DNA of 64,000 bases from positions 287,697 through 351,696 of the forward strand of contig NZ_FNOR01000002.1 of NCBI RefSeq assembly GCF_900107095.1, in the 5' to 3' direction. The notes below the pieces were generated by a model. That model worked only from the letters and a program-made list of their open reading frames with translations, was not told the DNA's origin and did not search any database. This document shows, piece after piece, positions 27,125 to 37,427 of the stretch. Source of the stretch: Collimonas sp. OK242 (GTDB taxonomy: Bacteria; Pseudomonadota; Gammaproteobacteria; Burkholderiales; Burkholderiaceae_D). The position numbers were made by a program, and so were the translations under genes. How positions within the stretch are numbered: position 1 is the first letter of the stretch; each line of letters starts with the position of its first letter.

Positions 27125-30100
27125 TCAATGAGAAACTGCGGACCGCTCCAGGGCGGTCAGCGCATCGTCCAGCATTGCCTCGAAGTCCGGAAGGGTAGCG
27201 CGCAAGGCAGGCGCATCGACCGCCCGGGCCAGATGTTCCAGGCGCGCGCAGACAGCAACCACAGCCGGCTCACGAATCATCGCAAACACGCCTTTGATCG
27301 AATGTAACTGCTCCTCCACAGTCCGCATATTGCCCGCAGCCAATGCATGATGAATTAAAGCTATCGAATCGGAATTGCTTGAGCGCAATGTTCGCAACAA
27401 GTTTACGCTCAGCGCCGGCTTTTGCAAGTCGGACGCATGCGGCGATACCGGCCTGACGCCACAATTGACGTGCTTGCAGACCATGTTATCGATCTCGTCC
27501 AGCGACATCGGCTTGATCATCACATCGGCGATGCCAACTTGCTGGCATCGCCTGCGCTCTTCGAGGGAAGCGTGGGCGGTGATGGCGATGATCGGCAACT
27601 GCGCTCCCCCGCGACGCAACAGAACAGCAAACATAAAGCCGTCCATCCTTGGCATGTGCAGATCGGTAAACACAATGTCATATCGATTTTTTTCAAGCAA
27701 TTCCAACGCAGCGCTGCCGCTGTCGGTGAGGTCGGCCTGATAACCCAGCGTATCGAGTTGATCCCGGATCAGCGCCAAATTCACCTTGTTATCCTCTACC
27801 ACCAGAATGCGCACGCTCTGCCCTGCAAGCCCTTCCTTCACTGCCGGCCCGCTTTCTTCAATGCTATCCATGATCGTCTCCGGCGCCAGCGCCTGCGCGA
27901 TGGCCTGGTACAAGCCAGCGAGAGAGTAACAAGATACAACGCTGCGTTTGCCGTTGGCGATAGCTCTTCTGGGGCCATCTTCCACGGCCTCGATCACCCA
28001 CGATGCTTGCTCGCAAGCCCGATCTTCCTCTGCGAAGCTCCAGTCGCGCGATTCGCCGAAAATCAGTAGCGGCAACGCTGCCGCAGGCATCTCTGCCGGA
28101 TCATCAATGATATGCGCCTGGATGCCCCAATGCGTCAGCTGCTCGCCCACAAAGGCGCGCCACTCCGTTACAGAACACAGCACGACCATGTGCGGCGCAT
28201 CCGTGAATGGCATGGTCAATGCCGGGGCATCGGCCTGCAATGGCAGACTGACGGTGAAGGTGCTGCCTGCAGCGCTGCCGCGCTCAAGAACAATGGCGCC
28301 GCCCATTAATTCGGCCAGCCGTTTGCACAGCGCCAGACCCAGGCCGCTGCCGCCGAAGCGGCGGCTGATCGATGCATCGCCTTGCGTAAACGGTTGAAAC
28401 AGTCCGGATCGCCTGGCTGCGGCAATCCCAATGCCGGTATCGGCGACACTGACCGTCAGCAACGGCGCCTGGCCGGCAACAACATGACGGCTAACGGCGA
28501 TACTCACCTTGCCGCTATCGGTAAACTTGATCGCATTGCTCATCAAGTTCAGCAGAACCTGACGCAAGCGCGCAGGATCGCCGAAATAGAAACGCGGCAT
28601 GTCCGGCGCCACAGTGTGGAACAGACCCAGACCTTTGGCGTCGGCCAGCGGCGCAAACATGGCTGCGACCTGCTCAATCAAGTCGATCGCGTCAAAGCGG
28701 ATATTCTCGAGGGTCATCTGGCCTGATTCCACTTTGGAAAAATCCAGGATGTCATTGATGATGGTCAGCAGGGCCTTCGACGAGGAACTCACGGTGTTCA
28801 GGCGATCAGCCTGCATTTCAGTCAACGCCGAACGTTCAAGCAACTCCAGATTTCCGAGAATCGCATTCAGCGGCGTCCTTATCTCGTGGCTCATGGTCGC
28901 AAGGAAAGAGGATTTTGCGCGATTCATGTCGTCGGCTGCGACACGCGCCTCCTCCAGTTTTTGCTCCAGCAGCTTGCGCGTAGTGATATCGGAAAAATTG
29001 CACAGCAGGACATCGGCGCCTTGATATTTTGTTTCGATCAAATTGACCAGCAGATGCGATACTTTTCCGTCTATCGCCGTGACCGCAAGATCCTGGTCCA
29101 TCAGCTGCTTGCTGCGACCAGTTCCTGGCGCCTTTAACCGCCCCCAATACAGATCAAGGAATTGCCTGTAAAGCGGCTTGACATTGCTGTCATACGAACG
29201 CATTACCTCGTTTCTCAATAATGTCTCGCCGCTGCCGATCGACAACAGGCTTAAGCCGACTGGCGCCGTCTCTATGATGGTACGGCTCAGACCTTCGCTT
29301 TCGAACACGCGTTGCGAATGCCGGTAAATCGGCATGAACACCTTGCGTTCGAATAACAGCAGGAAAATCCAAAGCGTACTGAGCACGATGAATGTTCCCG
29401 TCACATAGCCCAGCAGCACCGGCCAGCGTGCGGCCAAGATGGTGCGCCAAGAATAGGCATAAGCCAGCACCCAGCCGGTATCCGCCAAAGGCTCGCTAAA
29501 GGTGAAATCACCGGCTTCGAAGTAGTGATCGGGGGACGGTAGATCTTTTTGCCAGCTTTTAGAGTCGATGACGCGCTGGGTCAGGCCGGGATCCGTTGCC
29601 TGGTCGCGCCATGCGCTCATGATCAGCTTGCCGCTGTTGTCGAGAATAATGAAATTGCCGTCGTAAGCATCTTGATGCAAGGACTTCGACAGCACACTCG
29701 ACGCCAAACCGCTGACGAACACGAGAAACGGGTGATCGCCATCGAATGCCGGAAGCACCAGCCGAAACATTTCTTCACCGGTAAATAGATCGCGCGCGGC
29801 GGGTAGCCAGGTAATACTTCTCGATTCACGCAAGCGCTTGGCGGCAACAGGATCATCCCAGTTATAAATACCAGGATCGATCCGCTTGATCAGATCGGCA
29901 ACATCGTTGGCGCCGCTCATCTTGATAGAGCCGCCCGGCGGAGGTGCGGGAAAGATGCCGATAAAAGTCTGTTCCGGATCGTAATAATAAACGGACAGCG
30001 GTACTTTCCGCGCCTGGAAACTTGCGCTGCCGATATAGGCAAGCTCGTCGCTGAGCGACAGATATTCGATGTATGCAGTGCATTTTTGTGCGGCAGACCC

Positions 30101-30439
30101 CAACACCAGTAAAGGAGTTACCTTGCTGTTGCGTTGGATGACGGCGCGACAACCGTGCGAGACGAAGTCCTGCAACAGTTCCTGGCGCGGTTTGCGGTGA
30201 TCTGACCACAATAATTCCGCGTTGATCACGGTGCGGCGCAGCGCCGATTGCTTGGTCTCGATATCAAGCAACAGCTGCGCCTTGTGCCTCAGATAGACGT
30301 AGCGTTCGTCTGCGATATCGTCCCTGAAGCTGGACCTGACTGCTACCGTGCTGGCAGCCAGAATCATGATGGTCAGCGCAATGCCTCCGCTCCATAACAG
30401 TCCACGCTGATAGCGGCCAAGCAAATCAAGTGTGTCCAT
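27125..30439 (-). CDS. Hybrid sensor histidine kinase with HPt domain (RocS/BvgS-like)
   Basis: 1104 residues. Membrane helix at about 15-36, periplasmic sensor about 37-335, second helix about 338-364, PAS-like region about 385-490, HisKA with His518 in MSHEIRTPLN, ATPase domain about 620-735 with FGGSGLGL, receiver domain about 877-995 with Asp926 in VFTDLHMPRMDG, and HPt domain with His1046 in LHSIKGVF. The complete His-Asp-His relay would pass phosphate to the response regulator encoded 236 bases downstream. The periplasmic domain lacks Venus-flytrap sequence, unlike BvgS. Confidence 0.92.
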   Translation of the reverse strand: MDTLDLLGRYQRGLLWSGGIALTIMILAASTVAVRSSFRDDIADERYVYLRHKAQLLLDIETKQSALRRTVINAELLWSDHRKPRQELLQDFVSHGCRAVIQRNSKVTPLLVLGSAAQKCTAYIEYLSLSDELAYIGSASFQARKVPLSVYYYDPEQTFIGIFPAPPPGGSIKMSGANDVADLIKRIDPGIYNWDDPVAAKRLRESRSITWLPAARDLFTGEEMFRLVLPAFDGDHPFLVFVSGLASSVLSKSLHQDAYDGNFIILDNSGKLIMSAWRDQATDPGLTQRVIDSKSWQKDLPSPDHYFEAGDFTFSEPLADTGWVLAYAYSWRTILAARWPVLLGYVTGTFIVLSTLWIFLLLFERKVFMPIYRHSQRVFESEGLSRTIIETAPVGLSLLSIGSGETLLRNEVMRSYDSNVKPLYRQFLDLYWGRLKAPGTGRSKQLMDQDLAVTAIDGKVSHLLVNLIETKYQGADVLLCNFSDITTRKLLEQKLEEARVAADDMNRAKSSFLATMSHEIRTPLNAILGNLELLERSALTEMQADRLNTVSSSSKALLTIINDILDFSKVESGQMTLENIRFDAIDLIEQVAAMFAPLADAKGLGLFHTVAPDMPRFYFGDPARLRQVLLNLMSNAIKFTDSGKVSIAVSRHVVAGQAPLLTVSVADTGIGIAAARRSGLFQPFTQGDASISRRFGGSGLGLALCKRLAELMGGAIVLERGSAAGSTFTVSLPLQADAPALTMPFTDAPHMVVLCSVTEWRAFVGEQLTHWGIQAHIIDDPAEMPAAALPLLIFGESRDWSFAEEDRACEQASWVIEAVEDGPRRAIANGKRSVVSCYSLAGLYQAIAQALAPETIMDSIEESGPAVKEGLAGQSVRILVVEDNKVNLALIRDQLDTLGYQADLTDSGSAALELLEKNRYDIVFTDLHMPRMDGFMFAVLLRRGGAQLPIIAITAHASLEERRRCQQVGIADVMIKPMSLDEIDNMVCKHVNCGVRPVSPHASDLQKPALSVNLLRTLRSSNSDSIALIHHALAAGNMRTVEEQLHSIKGVFAMIREPAVVAVCARLEHLARAVDAPALRATLPDFEAMLDDALTALERSAVSH

Positions 30440-30553
30440 TTATTGCCGACTCCGTAACTTTGCCATCTTGGACGAGACTTACGCGATGCCCGGAAGAACA
30501 CGCGGTGGTGATCATGCGCTCTTGAAATTCCTCCGAAGGCGGCATCCTAACAC

Positions 30554-30578
30554 CATCATTGTCGTTATGACAATGATG
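30554..30578. promoter_or_regulatory. Perfect 10-base inverted repeat upstream of the hybrid kinase
   Basis: CATCATTGTC, five bases, GACAATGATG, 115 bases before the kinase start in a 280-base region that otherwise contains no gene. Probably an operator for the kinase/fimbrial locus. Confidence 0.5.
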
Positions 30579-30719
30579 CAACGAGTGTTTCAAGGAAATA
30601 TTGATCAAATTGCGTAAGCTGGGATGAGATGGAGCAAAATTGACAAGGATGCAAGCCAAGGAAGTGCATCCGGTCATGCTACTTGCCTTACTTGAGAGCA
30701 ACACCGGGCCGATCTTCAG

Positions 30720-31496
30720 TCAGTCTTGAAAGCGGCCGTGACGGCCAACTCCCAAGGTAAATCTGGCGGCGCCGGTTTCACCCTCGGCCAGCACAATCGG
30801 CGCCCCCTGCGCGCCTTCGCGGCGCAGCGCCTCGGCCAGCGGCAAATCCCATTGTTCATACGCCGAGCGGCGATCTGCCAGCATGCACTGTTGCGGGAAG
30901 GCGGCTACCTGGCGCGCCAGCTCGAGCGCCGCCGCCAGCGCGCCGCCAGGCGGCGCGATGCGATTGATCAGCCCCATGCTCAAGGCTTCGGCCGCCGCCA
31001 CCGGACGTCCGGTCAAGATCAGGTCCAACGCCCGGCCCATGCCGATCAGCCGCGGCAGCCGTACCGTGCCGCCGTCAATCAAGGGCACGCCCCAGCGCCG
31101 GCAAAACACACCGAATACGGCATCTTCGTCAGCAACGCGCAAATCCGCCAGCAATGCCAGCTCAAGCCCGCCGGCGACCGCATAGCCGTTGACCGCAGCA
31201 ATCAACGGTTTCGACAGCGCCATGCGGGTCGGCCCCAGCGGGCCGCTGCCGGCGCCCTCCGGATCAAGTTCATTGCGCAAGGCCGGATCGCCGACAGTGC
31301 TGAGATCGGCGCCGGCGCAAAACTGGCCGCCGGCGCCGGTTAACACCGCGACCTTCAGCGCCGCATCAGCTTCAAAGCGTTCAAACGCCAGGCGCAATTC
31401 CTCTGCCATGGGACGGTCGACCGCATTGCGCTTGAGCGGCCGGTTCATCGTCATGGTGCAGATGGCGCCGTCCGTGTCGAATAGGATAGTCTGCAT
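30720..31496 (-). CDS. Enoyl-CoA hydratase/isomerase family protein
   Basis: 258 residues from the ATG at 31496 (MQTILFDTDGAICTMTMNRP); the frame extends upstream but the crotonase fold starts here. CoA-binding and oxyanion features: AGADLSTVGDP near residue 65 and AVNGYAVAGGLELALLADLRVAD near 105-127, with the second catalytic Glu position in GVFCRRWGVPLIDGGTVRLPRLIG. Acts on acyl-CoA esters in the cytoplasm; substrate unknown. It starts 37 bases after the gdhB stop and may be co-transcribed. Confidence 0.9.
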   Translation of the reverse strand: MQTILFDTDGAICTMTMNRPLKRNAVDRPMAEELRLAFERFEADAALKVAVLTGAGGQFCAGADLSTVGDPALRNELDPEGAGSGPLGPTRMALSKPLIAAVNGYAVAGGLELALLADLRVADEDAVFGVFCRRWGVPLIDGGTVRLPRLIGMGRALDLILTGRPVAAAEALSMGLINRIAPPGGALAAALELARQVAAFPQQCMLADRRSAYEQWDLPLAEALRREGAQGAPIVLAEGETGAARFTLGVGRHGRFQD

Positions 31497-31533
31497 CGCT
31501 TCGCCTTTCTGCCAGCGCCTGTCCAGCCCACGC

Positions 31534-34500
31534 TCAGCCGGTGACGGAATCAATCGAACGCATCTCGCGCGCCGCCACCGACAACATGGCCAGATCAACA
31601 TTGCCGCCCATCTGGAAATCGGTGAGCAGGCGGTGGTAACGTTCCAGCGGCGTACGGCTGGCGGCTTGCCAGACATCGATCATTTCCTGCGACTGTTCAA
31701 GCGTAGGAGACAGCTGGATTACCTTGGCCGTCAAAGCGCGCTGCAAACCGGTCAGATCGCTCTGCAGCGCGGTGCGCGCCAGGATTTGCCAGTGCGAATC
31801 GATCGGCAAGGCGCTGACCCGTTCACGCATCCAGCCGAAGTTCAGGTTGACGTCCAGCGCAAAATAGACTGCTGCGACCAGCTCCAGGCTGCGCCCGGTC
31901 GATGCCGCGACTTCGGCAATATCCAGCACCGCACCGATCAGCTCGGCACTGGCAACCCGGCGCGCCAGTTGCTCCGAGACGCCTGCCTGCATCAGCGCAT
32001 CGCGCTTTGCCTTGAGTGCCTCGGCATCGCTGGCCGCCAGCAGCGAGACCAGTTGCGGCCCCAGCTGATCGGCGGCTAGGCGGAAGCGCGCCACCGTGGC
32101 TTCAATCGAAGCTTCCTGCGCGTGGCGGTGCAAGAACCAGAAACTGGCATGTTCGATCAGTCCGCCGACATCGACAAACATTTGCGCCTGCAAGGCATCC
32201 GGCACCCGGTTGTCGAGGGCATCGATGTCGCGCCAGATTTCCTCGAAGCCGAATACCTCGCGTGCAATGACGCTGGCGCGCAGCACCTCGGTCGGGCTGG
32301 CGCCGCTCTCGTCGGCCAGCTGATGGACAAAGGTAGCGCCGACCCGATTGGTCAGCGTATTCACCAGATAGGTGGAGATAATCTCGCGCGCCAGGGGATG
32401 ACGCCGCATGGCGTCAGGGAAACGTTCGCGCAGCGGCTTTGGAAAATAGGCGGCCAAGGAACTGGCGATAAACGGATCTGCCGGCAAATCCGATGCCAGC
32501 AGCTGTTCATACAGCCACATCTTGTTATACGCCATCAGCACCGCCCGTTCCGGCGCGCTAAGTCCTTGTTTTGCCGTCTTGCGTTCAGCGCACTCCTCTT
32601 CAGACGGCAGGAACTCGACGGCCCGGTCAAGACGGCCGGCGCGTTCCAGGAAACGGATCAGGCGCGCTTCCGGTTCCAGCAGGCTGGCGGCGTGCCGCCC
32701 CGCCACCGACAGCGCCTGGGTCTGGTAATAGTTGTCGGTCAGTACCTGCAGGCCGACTTCCTCCGTCATTTCCGCCAGCAATTTGTTACGCTGTTTCTCG
32801 GTCATTTCGCCTTCACTGACGATCAGGCCGAGCATGATCTTGATATTGACTTCATGATCGGAGCAATCGACGCCTGCCGAATTGTCGATGGCATCGGTAC
32901 AGATGCGGCCGCCTTTCTGCGCAAACTCGATACGGCCGAACTGGGTGCAGCCGAGGTTGCCGCCTTCGGCCACCACCTTGCAGTTGAGTTCGGCGCCGTT
33001 GACGCGAATCGCATCGTTGCTGCGATCGCCGACCTGGGCGTGGCTTTCGCGCGTGGCCTTGATGTAGGTGCCGATGCCGCCGTTGTAGAGCAGATCCACC
33101 GGCGCCAGCAGGATGGCGCGTATCAACTCGGTCGGCGCCAGTTCGCTGGCGGTTATACCCAGCGCCGCCTGCACTTGCGGCGTCAGCGGAATCGTCTTCA
33201 GGGTGCGCGCATACACCCCGCCGCCGCTGGAAATCAGGCTGGCGTTGTAATCGGCCCAGCTTGAGCGCGGCAATGCGAACAGGCGTTCGCGCTCAACGAA
33301 GCTGGTCTCCGGATCGGGATCCGGGTCCAGGAAAATGTGGCGATGATCGAAACCCGCCAGCAGTTTGATGTGGCGCGATAACAGCATGCCGTTGCCGAAC
33401 ACATCCCCCGACATGTCGCCGATGCCTACCACCGTGAAATCCTGCTCCTGGGTATTGACGCCGGTTTCGCGAAAATGGCGCTTGACGGCTTCCCATGCGC
33501 CGCGCGCGGTAATTCCCATTTTCTTATGGTCATAGCCGACCGAGCCGCCGGAAGCGAAAGCGTCGCCCAGCCAGAAGCCGTATTCGGCAGAAATCGCATT
33601 GGCGTAATCGGAGAAACTGGCGGTGCCTTTGTCGGCCGCCACCACCAGGTAAGGATCATCCGGATCGTAACGCACCACGTCTTGCGGCGGCACTACTTTG
33701 CCGTCGACCAGGTTATCGGTCAGATCCAGCAAGCCGCGCAGGAAAGTCTGATAGCAGGCTACGCCTTCGCGCAGGTAGGCGTCGCGGTCGCTGGCCGGCG
33801 GCGCGTTCTTGAGGACGAAACCGCCCTTCGAACCGACCGGGACGATCACCGCATTCTTGACCATCTGCGCCTTCACCAGGCCCAGCACTTCAGTGCGGAA
33901 ATCTTCACGCCGGTCAGACCAGCGCAAGCCGCCGCGCGCCACTTTGCCGCCGCGCAGATGGACGCCTTCAAACCTTGGCGAATACACCCAGATCTCGAAC
34001 ATCGGCTTGGGCGCCGGCAGCCCCGGCACCTTGGCCGGATCGAACTTGAATGACAGGTAGGATTTTGGCTGGCCGTCGGCGCCGCGCTGGAAATAGTTGG
34101 TGCGCAAGGTGGCGCCTATCACGCCCAGGAACTGGCGCAGGATCCGGTCTTCATCGAGATTCGGCACCTGGTCCATCGCCTCTTCGGTCTGTTGCAGCAA
34201 GGCCTCGGCTTTCGCTGCGGCGCCGGCATCTTTTGCCAGGGCCGGATCAAATCGGATCAGGAACAATTCCACCAGCTTGCGCGCAATCGCCGGATTGGCG
34301 GTCAGCGCCTGTTCGATATAGGCATTGCTGAAGGTGGATCCGACTTGCCGCAGATAGCGTGCGTAAGCGCGCAGGATGCTCACTTCGCGCCAGTTGAGCC
34401 GGGCCCGCAGCACCAGCCGGTTGAGATCGTCATTGTCCGCTTCACCGCTCCAGACGCGGCCAAAGGCATCTTCGAATACGCCCTTGATGCGATCGATCTC

Positions 34501-36390
34501 GACTTCGCTGTCGTCCGCGGTCTGCATGCCGAAATCGTGGATCCACGCCGGTTCGCCGTCTTGCAGCTCGATCCGGTAAGGACGTTCCTCGTTCACCTTG
34601 ACGCCCATGTGCTCCAGCATCGGCAGGCTTTGCGACAACGCCATCGGTTTGCCGGCACGATAAATTTTCAGGCGCAATGAAGCCGGCGCCGCTTCGATCG
34701 GGCGGTACAAGCTCATGGCCAGGCCGGCATTCTGCTGCGCGGCTTCCAGCAATGCGATGTCATGCACCGCCGTGCGGGCGGAATAATCTTCGCGAAAACC
34801 GGCAGGGAACGATGCCGCATAACGACGCAGCAATCGCGTACCCTGCTCTTCTCCGCGCTGCTCCAGCAAAGCTTCCGTCAGATCATCCTGCCAGCGCCGG
34901 GTAGCTTGCACGATGCGCGCTTCCAGCTCTTCGACATTGACATCGCTTACGCTGCCCGGCTCGGTGCGCACAATAAACTGGATACGCGCCAGCACCGATT
35001 CCGACAGCAAGGGCGTGAATTCGATGCCGGTGCCGTTGAAGGCTGCCAGCAGCAAATCCTGGATGCGTTCGCGCAGTTCGGTATTGAAGCGGTCGCGCGG
35101 CACGAAAACCAGGCAGGAAACATAGCGGCCGAAGGCGTCGCGCCGCACAAACAGGCGGGTGCGCTGACGCTCTTCCAGGCGCAGGATGCCGCTGGCGGTA
35201 TCGAACAATTCATCTTCATCGACCTGGAACAATTCGTCGCGCGGGTACTGTTCCAGGATGGTGGCCAAGGTCTTTGCCAGATGCCCCTTGGGCACGAAAC
35301 CGACGCGCTCCAGCACCTTCGCCACTTTACGCCGCACCAGCGGAATCTCGCTGGTCGGCACCATGTAGGCGGTCGAGGTATATAAACCGACTATGCGGCG
35401 CTCGCCGACCACCTTGCCGCCGGCGTCATAGCGCTTGACGCCGACATAGTCGAGATAACCGGCCCGATGCACGGTAGCGCGCGAATTCGCCTTGGTAATG
35501 AAAATCGGCGAACGCGCATCTATGATGCCTTGCGCACCGACCGGCAATTTGGCGGTGCTGTCGGCGGCCCGCAGAGAATCGCGCAGTATGCCCAGGCCCG
35601 AGCCGGGCACGCCTTGCAGATAGTTTTCGCCGTCGCTGACCACCAGTTCGTAATCGCGATAACCGAGGAAGGTAAAATGATCGTCGACCATCCACTCCAG
35701 GAAAGCGCGCGCCTCGGCAATTTCACCTTGCAATCCGGCATCGCCGGCATCCTGTTTTTTCAGATCGTCGATCGCGGCGCCGGCGGCGCTCATCATCTGA
35801 TGCCAGTCTTCGACCGCGGCACGGACATCGCCCAGCACCTTGAGCACGCCGGCCAGGATTTCCTCCATCCTGGCGGCTTCGGTGCAACGGTCGACTTCTA
35901 TGTGTATGGTCGATTCCAGCCTGGCCCGGTCGTTATCCTTGCCGGCATTTTCGCTGGCGCTCTGGATTTTTTCCACCTGTCCGCCGGCATCGCGCCAGAC
36001 GCGGAATACCGGGTGAATCACCGCGTGCAAGGTCAGGCCCAGGCGGTTGATTTCGGTGGTCACCGAATCGACCAGGAACGGCATGTCGTCGTTGACGATT
36101 TCGATCACGCTATGGCCGGATTGCCAGCCATGCTCTTCAACCATTGGATTGTAGATGCGCACCCGCGGCGCGCCGCTCACAAAGTGCCGTGCAAACTGCC
36201 AGTGGGCGACCGCAGCGCCATACAAATCGGCGGTATCCCAGCTCAGTATCTGTTCGTCCCCTACCTGCGAGTAATACTCGACCAGGAAAGGTTGCATCGG
36301 CGCAAACACTTCCGGCGGCAAGCGATCGCGAGCGAATTCGACCATCTCTGCCAGCTTTTGCTGTTTTCTTTCCACTGCGGCTGTATGCAT
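31534..36390 (-). CDS. gdhB: NAD-specific glutamate dehydrogenase, large (180 kDa) type
   Basis: 1618 residues from the ATG at 36390 (MHTAAVERKQQKLAEM), with AGAGA upstream; longer start candidates lack a site. This is the very large GDH of Pseudomonas/Streptomyces type: long N-terminal regulatory part with ACT-like segments, central catalytic domain around residues 800-1250 (GGLRWSDRREDFRTEVLGLVKAQMVKNAVIVPVGSKGGFV with the catalytic Lys, and DPDPDPETSFVERERLF), and a helical C-terminal region. It oxidises glutamate to 2-oxoglutarate with NAD. The gene is the longest in the window and is intact. Confidence 0.95.
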   Translation of the reverse strand: MHTAAVERKQQKLAEMVEFARDRLPPEVFAPMQPFLVEYYSQVGDEQILSWDTADLYGAAVAHWQFARHFVSGAPRVRIYNPMVEEHGWQSGHSVIEIVNDDMPFLVDSVTTEINRLGLTLHAVIHPVFRVWRDAGGQVEKIQSASENAGKDNDRARLESTIHIEVDRCTEAARMEEILAGVLKVLGDVRAAVEDWHQMMSAAGAAIDDLKKQDAGDAGLQGEIAEARAFLEWMVDDHFTFLGYRDYELVVSDGENYLQGVPGSGLGILRDSLRAADSTAKLPVGAQGIIDARSPIFITKANSRATVHRAGYLDYVGVKRYDAGGKVVGERRIVGLYTSTAYMVPTSEIPLVRRKVAKVLERVGFVPKGHLAKTLATILEQYPRDELFQVDEDELFDTASGILRLEERQRTRLFVRRDAFGRYVSCLVFVPRDRFNTELRERIQDLLLAAFNGTGIEFTPLLSESVLARIQFIVRTEPGSVSDVNVEELEARIVQATRRWQDDLTEALLEQRGEEQGTRLLRRYAASFPAGFREDYSARTAVHDIALLEAAQQNAGLAMSLYRPIEAAPASLRLKIYRAGKPMALSQSLPMLEHMGVKVNEERPYRIELQDGEPAWIHDFGMQTADDSEVEIDRIKGVFEDAFGRVWSGEADNDDLNRLVLRARLNWREVSILRAYARYLRQVGSTFSNAYIEQALTANPAIARKLVELFLIRFDPALAKDAGAAAKAEALLQQTEEAMDQVPNLDEDRILRQFLGVIGATLRTNYFQRGADGQPKSYLSFKFDPAKVPGLPAPKPMFEIWVYSPRFEGVHLRGGKVARGGLRWSDRREDFRTEVLGLVKAQMVKNAVIVPVGSKGGFVLKNAPPASDRDAYLREGVACYQTFLRGLLDLTDNLVDGKVVPPQDVVRYDPDDPYLVVAADKGTASFSDYANAISAEYGFWLGDAFASGGSVGYDHKKMGITARGAWEAVKRHFRETGVNTQEQDFTVVGIGDMSGDVFGNGMLLSRHIKLLAGFDHRHIFLDPDPDPETSFVERERLFALPRSSWADYNASLISSGGGVYARTLKTIPLTPQVQAALGITASELAPTELIRAILLAPVDLLYNGGIGTYIKATRESHAQVGDRSNDAIRVNGAELNCKVVAEGGNLGCTQFGRIEFAQKGGRICTDAIDNSAGVDCSDHEVNIKIMLGLIVSEGEMTEKQRNKLLAEMTEEVGLQVLTDNYYQTQALSVAGRHAASLLEPEARLIRFLERAGRLDRAVEFLPSEEECAERKTAKQGLSAPERAVLMAYNKMWLYEQLLASDLPADPFIASSLAAYFPKPLRERFPDAMRRHPLAREIISTYLVNTLTNRVGATFVHQLADESGASPTEVLRASVIAREVFGFEEIWRDIDALDNRVPDALQAQMFVDVGGLIEHASFWFLHRHAQEASIEATVARFRLAADQLGPQLVSLLAASDAEALKAKRDALMQAGVSEQLARRVASAELIGAVLDIAEVAASTGRSLELVAAVYFALDVNLNFGWMRERVSALPIDSHWQILARTALQSDLTGLQRALTAKVIQLSPTLEQSQEMIDVWQAASRTPLERYHRLLTDFQMGGNVDLAMLSVAAREMRSIDSVTG

Positions 36391-36659
36391 GATTTTCTCT
36401 CGAACGGTTAATGTCCAATTTCGGTCAATCAAGCTAGATTCTACCCATGACATGCCAACACCACACGCTTTTTAAAAATGCAACTCCGATTCCATGATTT
36501 CATCGGCAATGATAAACCGCGGCGGCAACTCAAAAATCTGTCGCTGGCCGACATTTGATAAAATGCCCAACTTAACTGTTTAAGCACCCGGACGGACGGG
36601 GGCAAAGTTGCGCCACCTTCGCGCGCGACAAACGCATTCCGCTGACTCCCGATAAATTT
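36391..36659. promoter_or_regulatory. Divergent promoter region, gdhB / PAP2-like gene
   Basis: 269 bases with no ORF of interest. TTTGATAAAAT near 36556 is a plausible -10 region for the rightward gene. No strong palindrome seen. Confidence 0.4.
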
Positions 36660-37310
36660 ATGTTCGAATGGACGACAATCACCAAGATCGGCGGCAGCAC
36701 CATCATGCTTCCCGCCGCTGCTGCAATCGCAGCATGGCTGCTGGCGGCGCGTGCCTGGCGCGCATTTTGGGTATGGTGCTTGTTGTTTGGCGGCGCCTTG
36801 CTGTTGGTGGCGGCGTCAAAGATCGCATTTGCGGGCTGGGGCATCGGTATAGAAGCCCTCGATTTCAGAGGCTTCAGCGGCCATGCGATGCGCGCTGCGG
36901 CGATTATTCCCCTGCTCTTCTATCTCGTTTTACAGCAACAGACGACACTGATCCGGCGCACGGCGGCAGTTTTTGGCATGTGTTTTGCGGTACTGGTCAG
37001 TTTCTCGCGCGTATGGTTGGATTTCCATTCGGTCAGCGAGGCGCTTAGCGGATGGCTGATGGGAAGCACAGTCTGCCTGGCTTTCATCTGGCAAGCCGAA
37101 CGCTTGCCAAAACCGTCGCTGAATCGCGCTTTGATCACCGCCAGCTTTGTACTGCTGCTGGCGGCATCTTTCGCCAGGCCGATACCGACACAACGGCTGA
37201 TCGAAGAAACCGCGCAATTATTAACCGGCCATGCCGCACTGGCCGCCGAAAGCCGCCGCCACGCCGTGGAGAAATCCAGCGAACGACCCGGAACTCAACC
37301 GGCCTCTTGA
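36660..37310 (+). CDS. PAP2-like membrane phosphatase
   Basis: 216 residues with about five to six membrane helices. The phosphatidic-acid-phosphatase motifs are recognisable but worn: FSGHAM for motif 2 (PSGH) and SRVWLDFHSVSEALSG for motif 3 (SRxxxxxHxxxD), where the final Asp is Glu. Motif 1 is only represented by the Lys of AASKIAFAGWG. So the protein belongs to the PAP2 superfamily, but activity on lipid phosphates is not assured. The start at 36660 has a poor ribosome-binding site. Confidence 0.75.
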   Translation: MFEWTTITKIGGSTIMLPAAAAIAAWLLAARAWRAFWVWCLLFGGALLLVAASKIAFAGWGIGIEALDFRGFSGHAMRAAAIIPLLFYLVLQQQTTLIRRTAAVFGMCFAVLVSFSRVWLDFHSVSEALSGWLMGSTVCLAFIWQAERLPKPSLNRALITASFVLLLAASFARPIPTQRLIEETAQLLTGHAALAAESRRHAVEKSSERPGTQPAS

Positions 37311-37427
37311 TGGGCGGTCCGCCATCGCGACGGCGGCTCTTGCTATTTGAATACGAAGAGGCTACCTTCTCACTCAGCAGGGTCGAAATAATTATTTGAA
37401 TTGCTGGCTTATCTGGAGGAGTAGCTG

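Noticed and set aside
30426..30704. 92-codon frame upstream of the hybrid kinase
   Set aside because: Overlaps the kinase start and the palindrome; composition is not protein-like.
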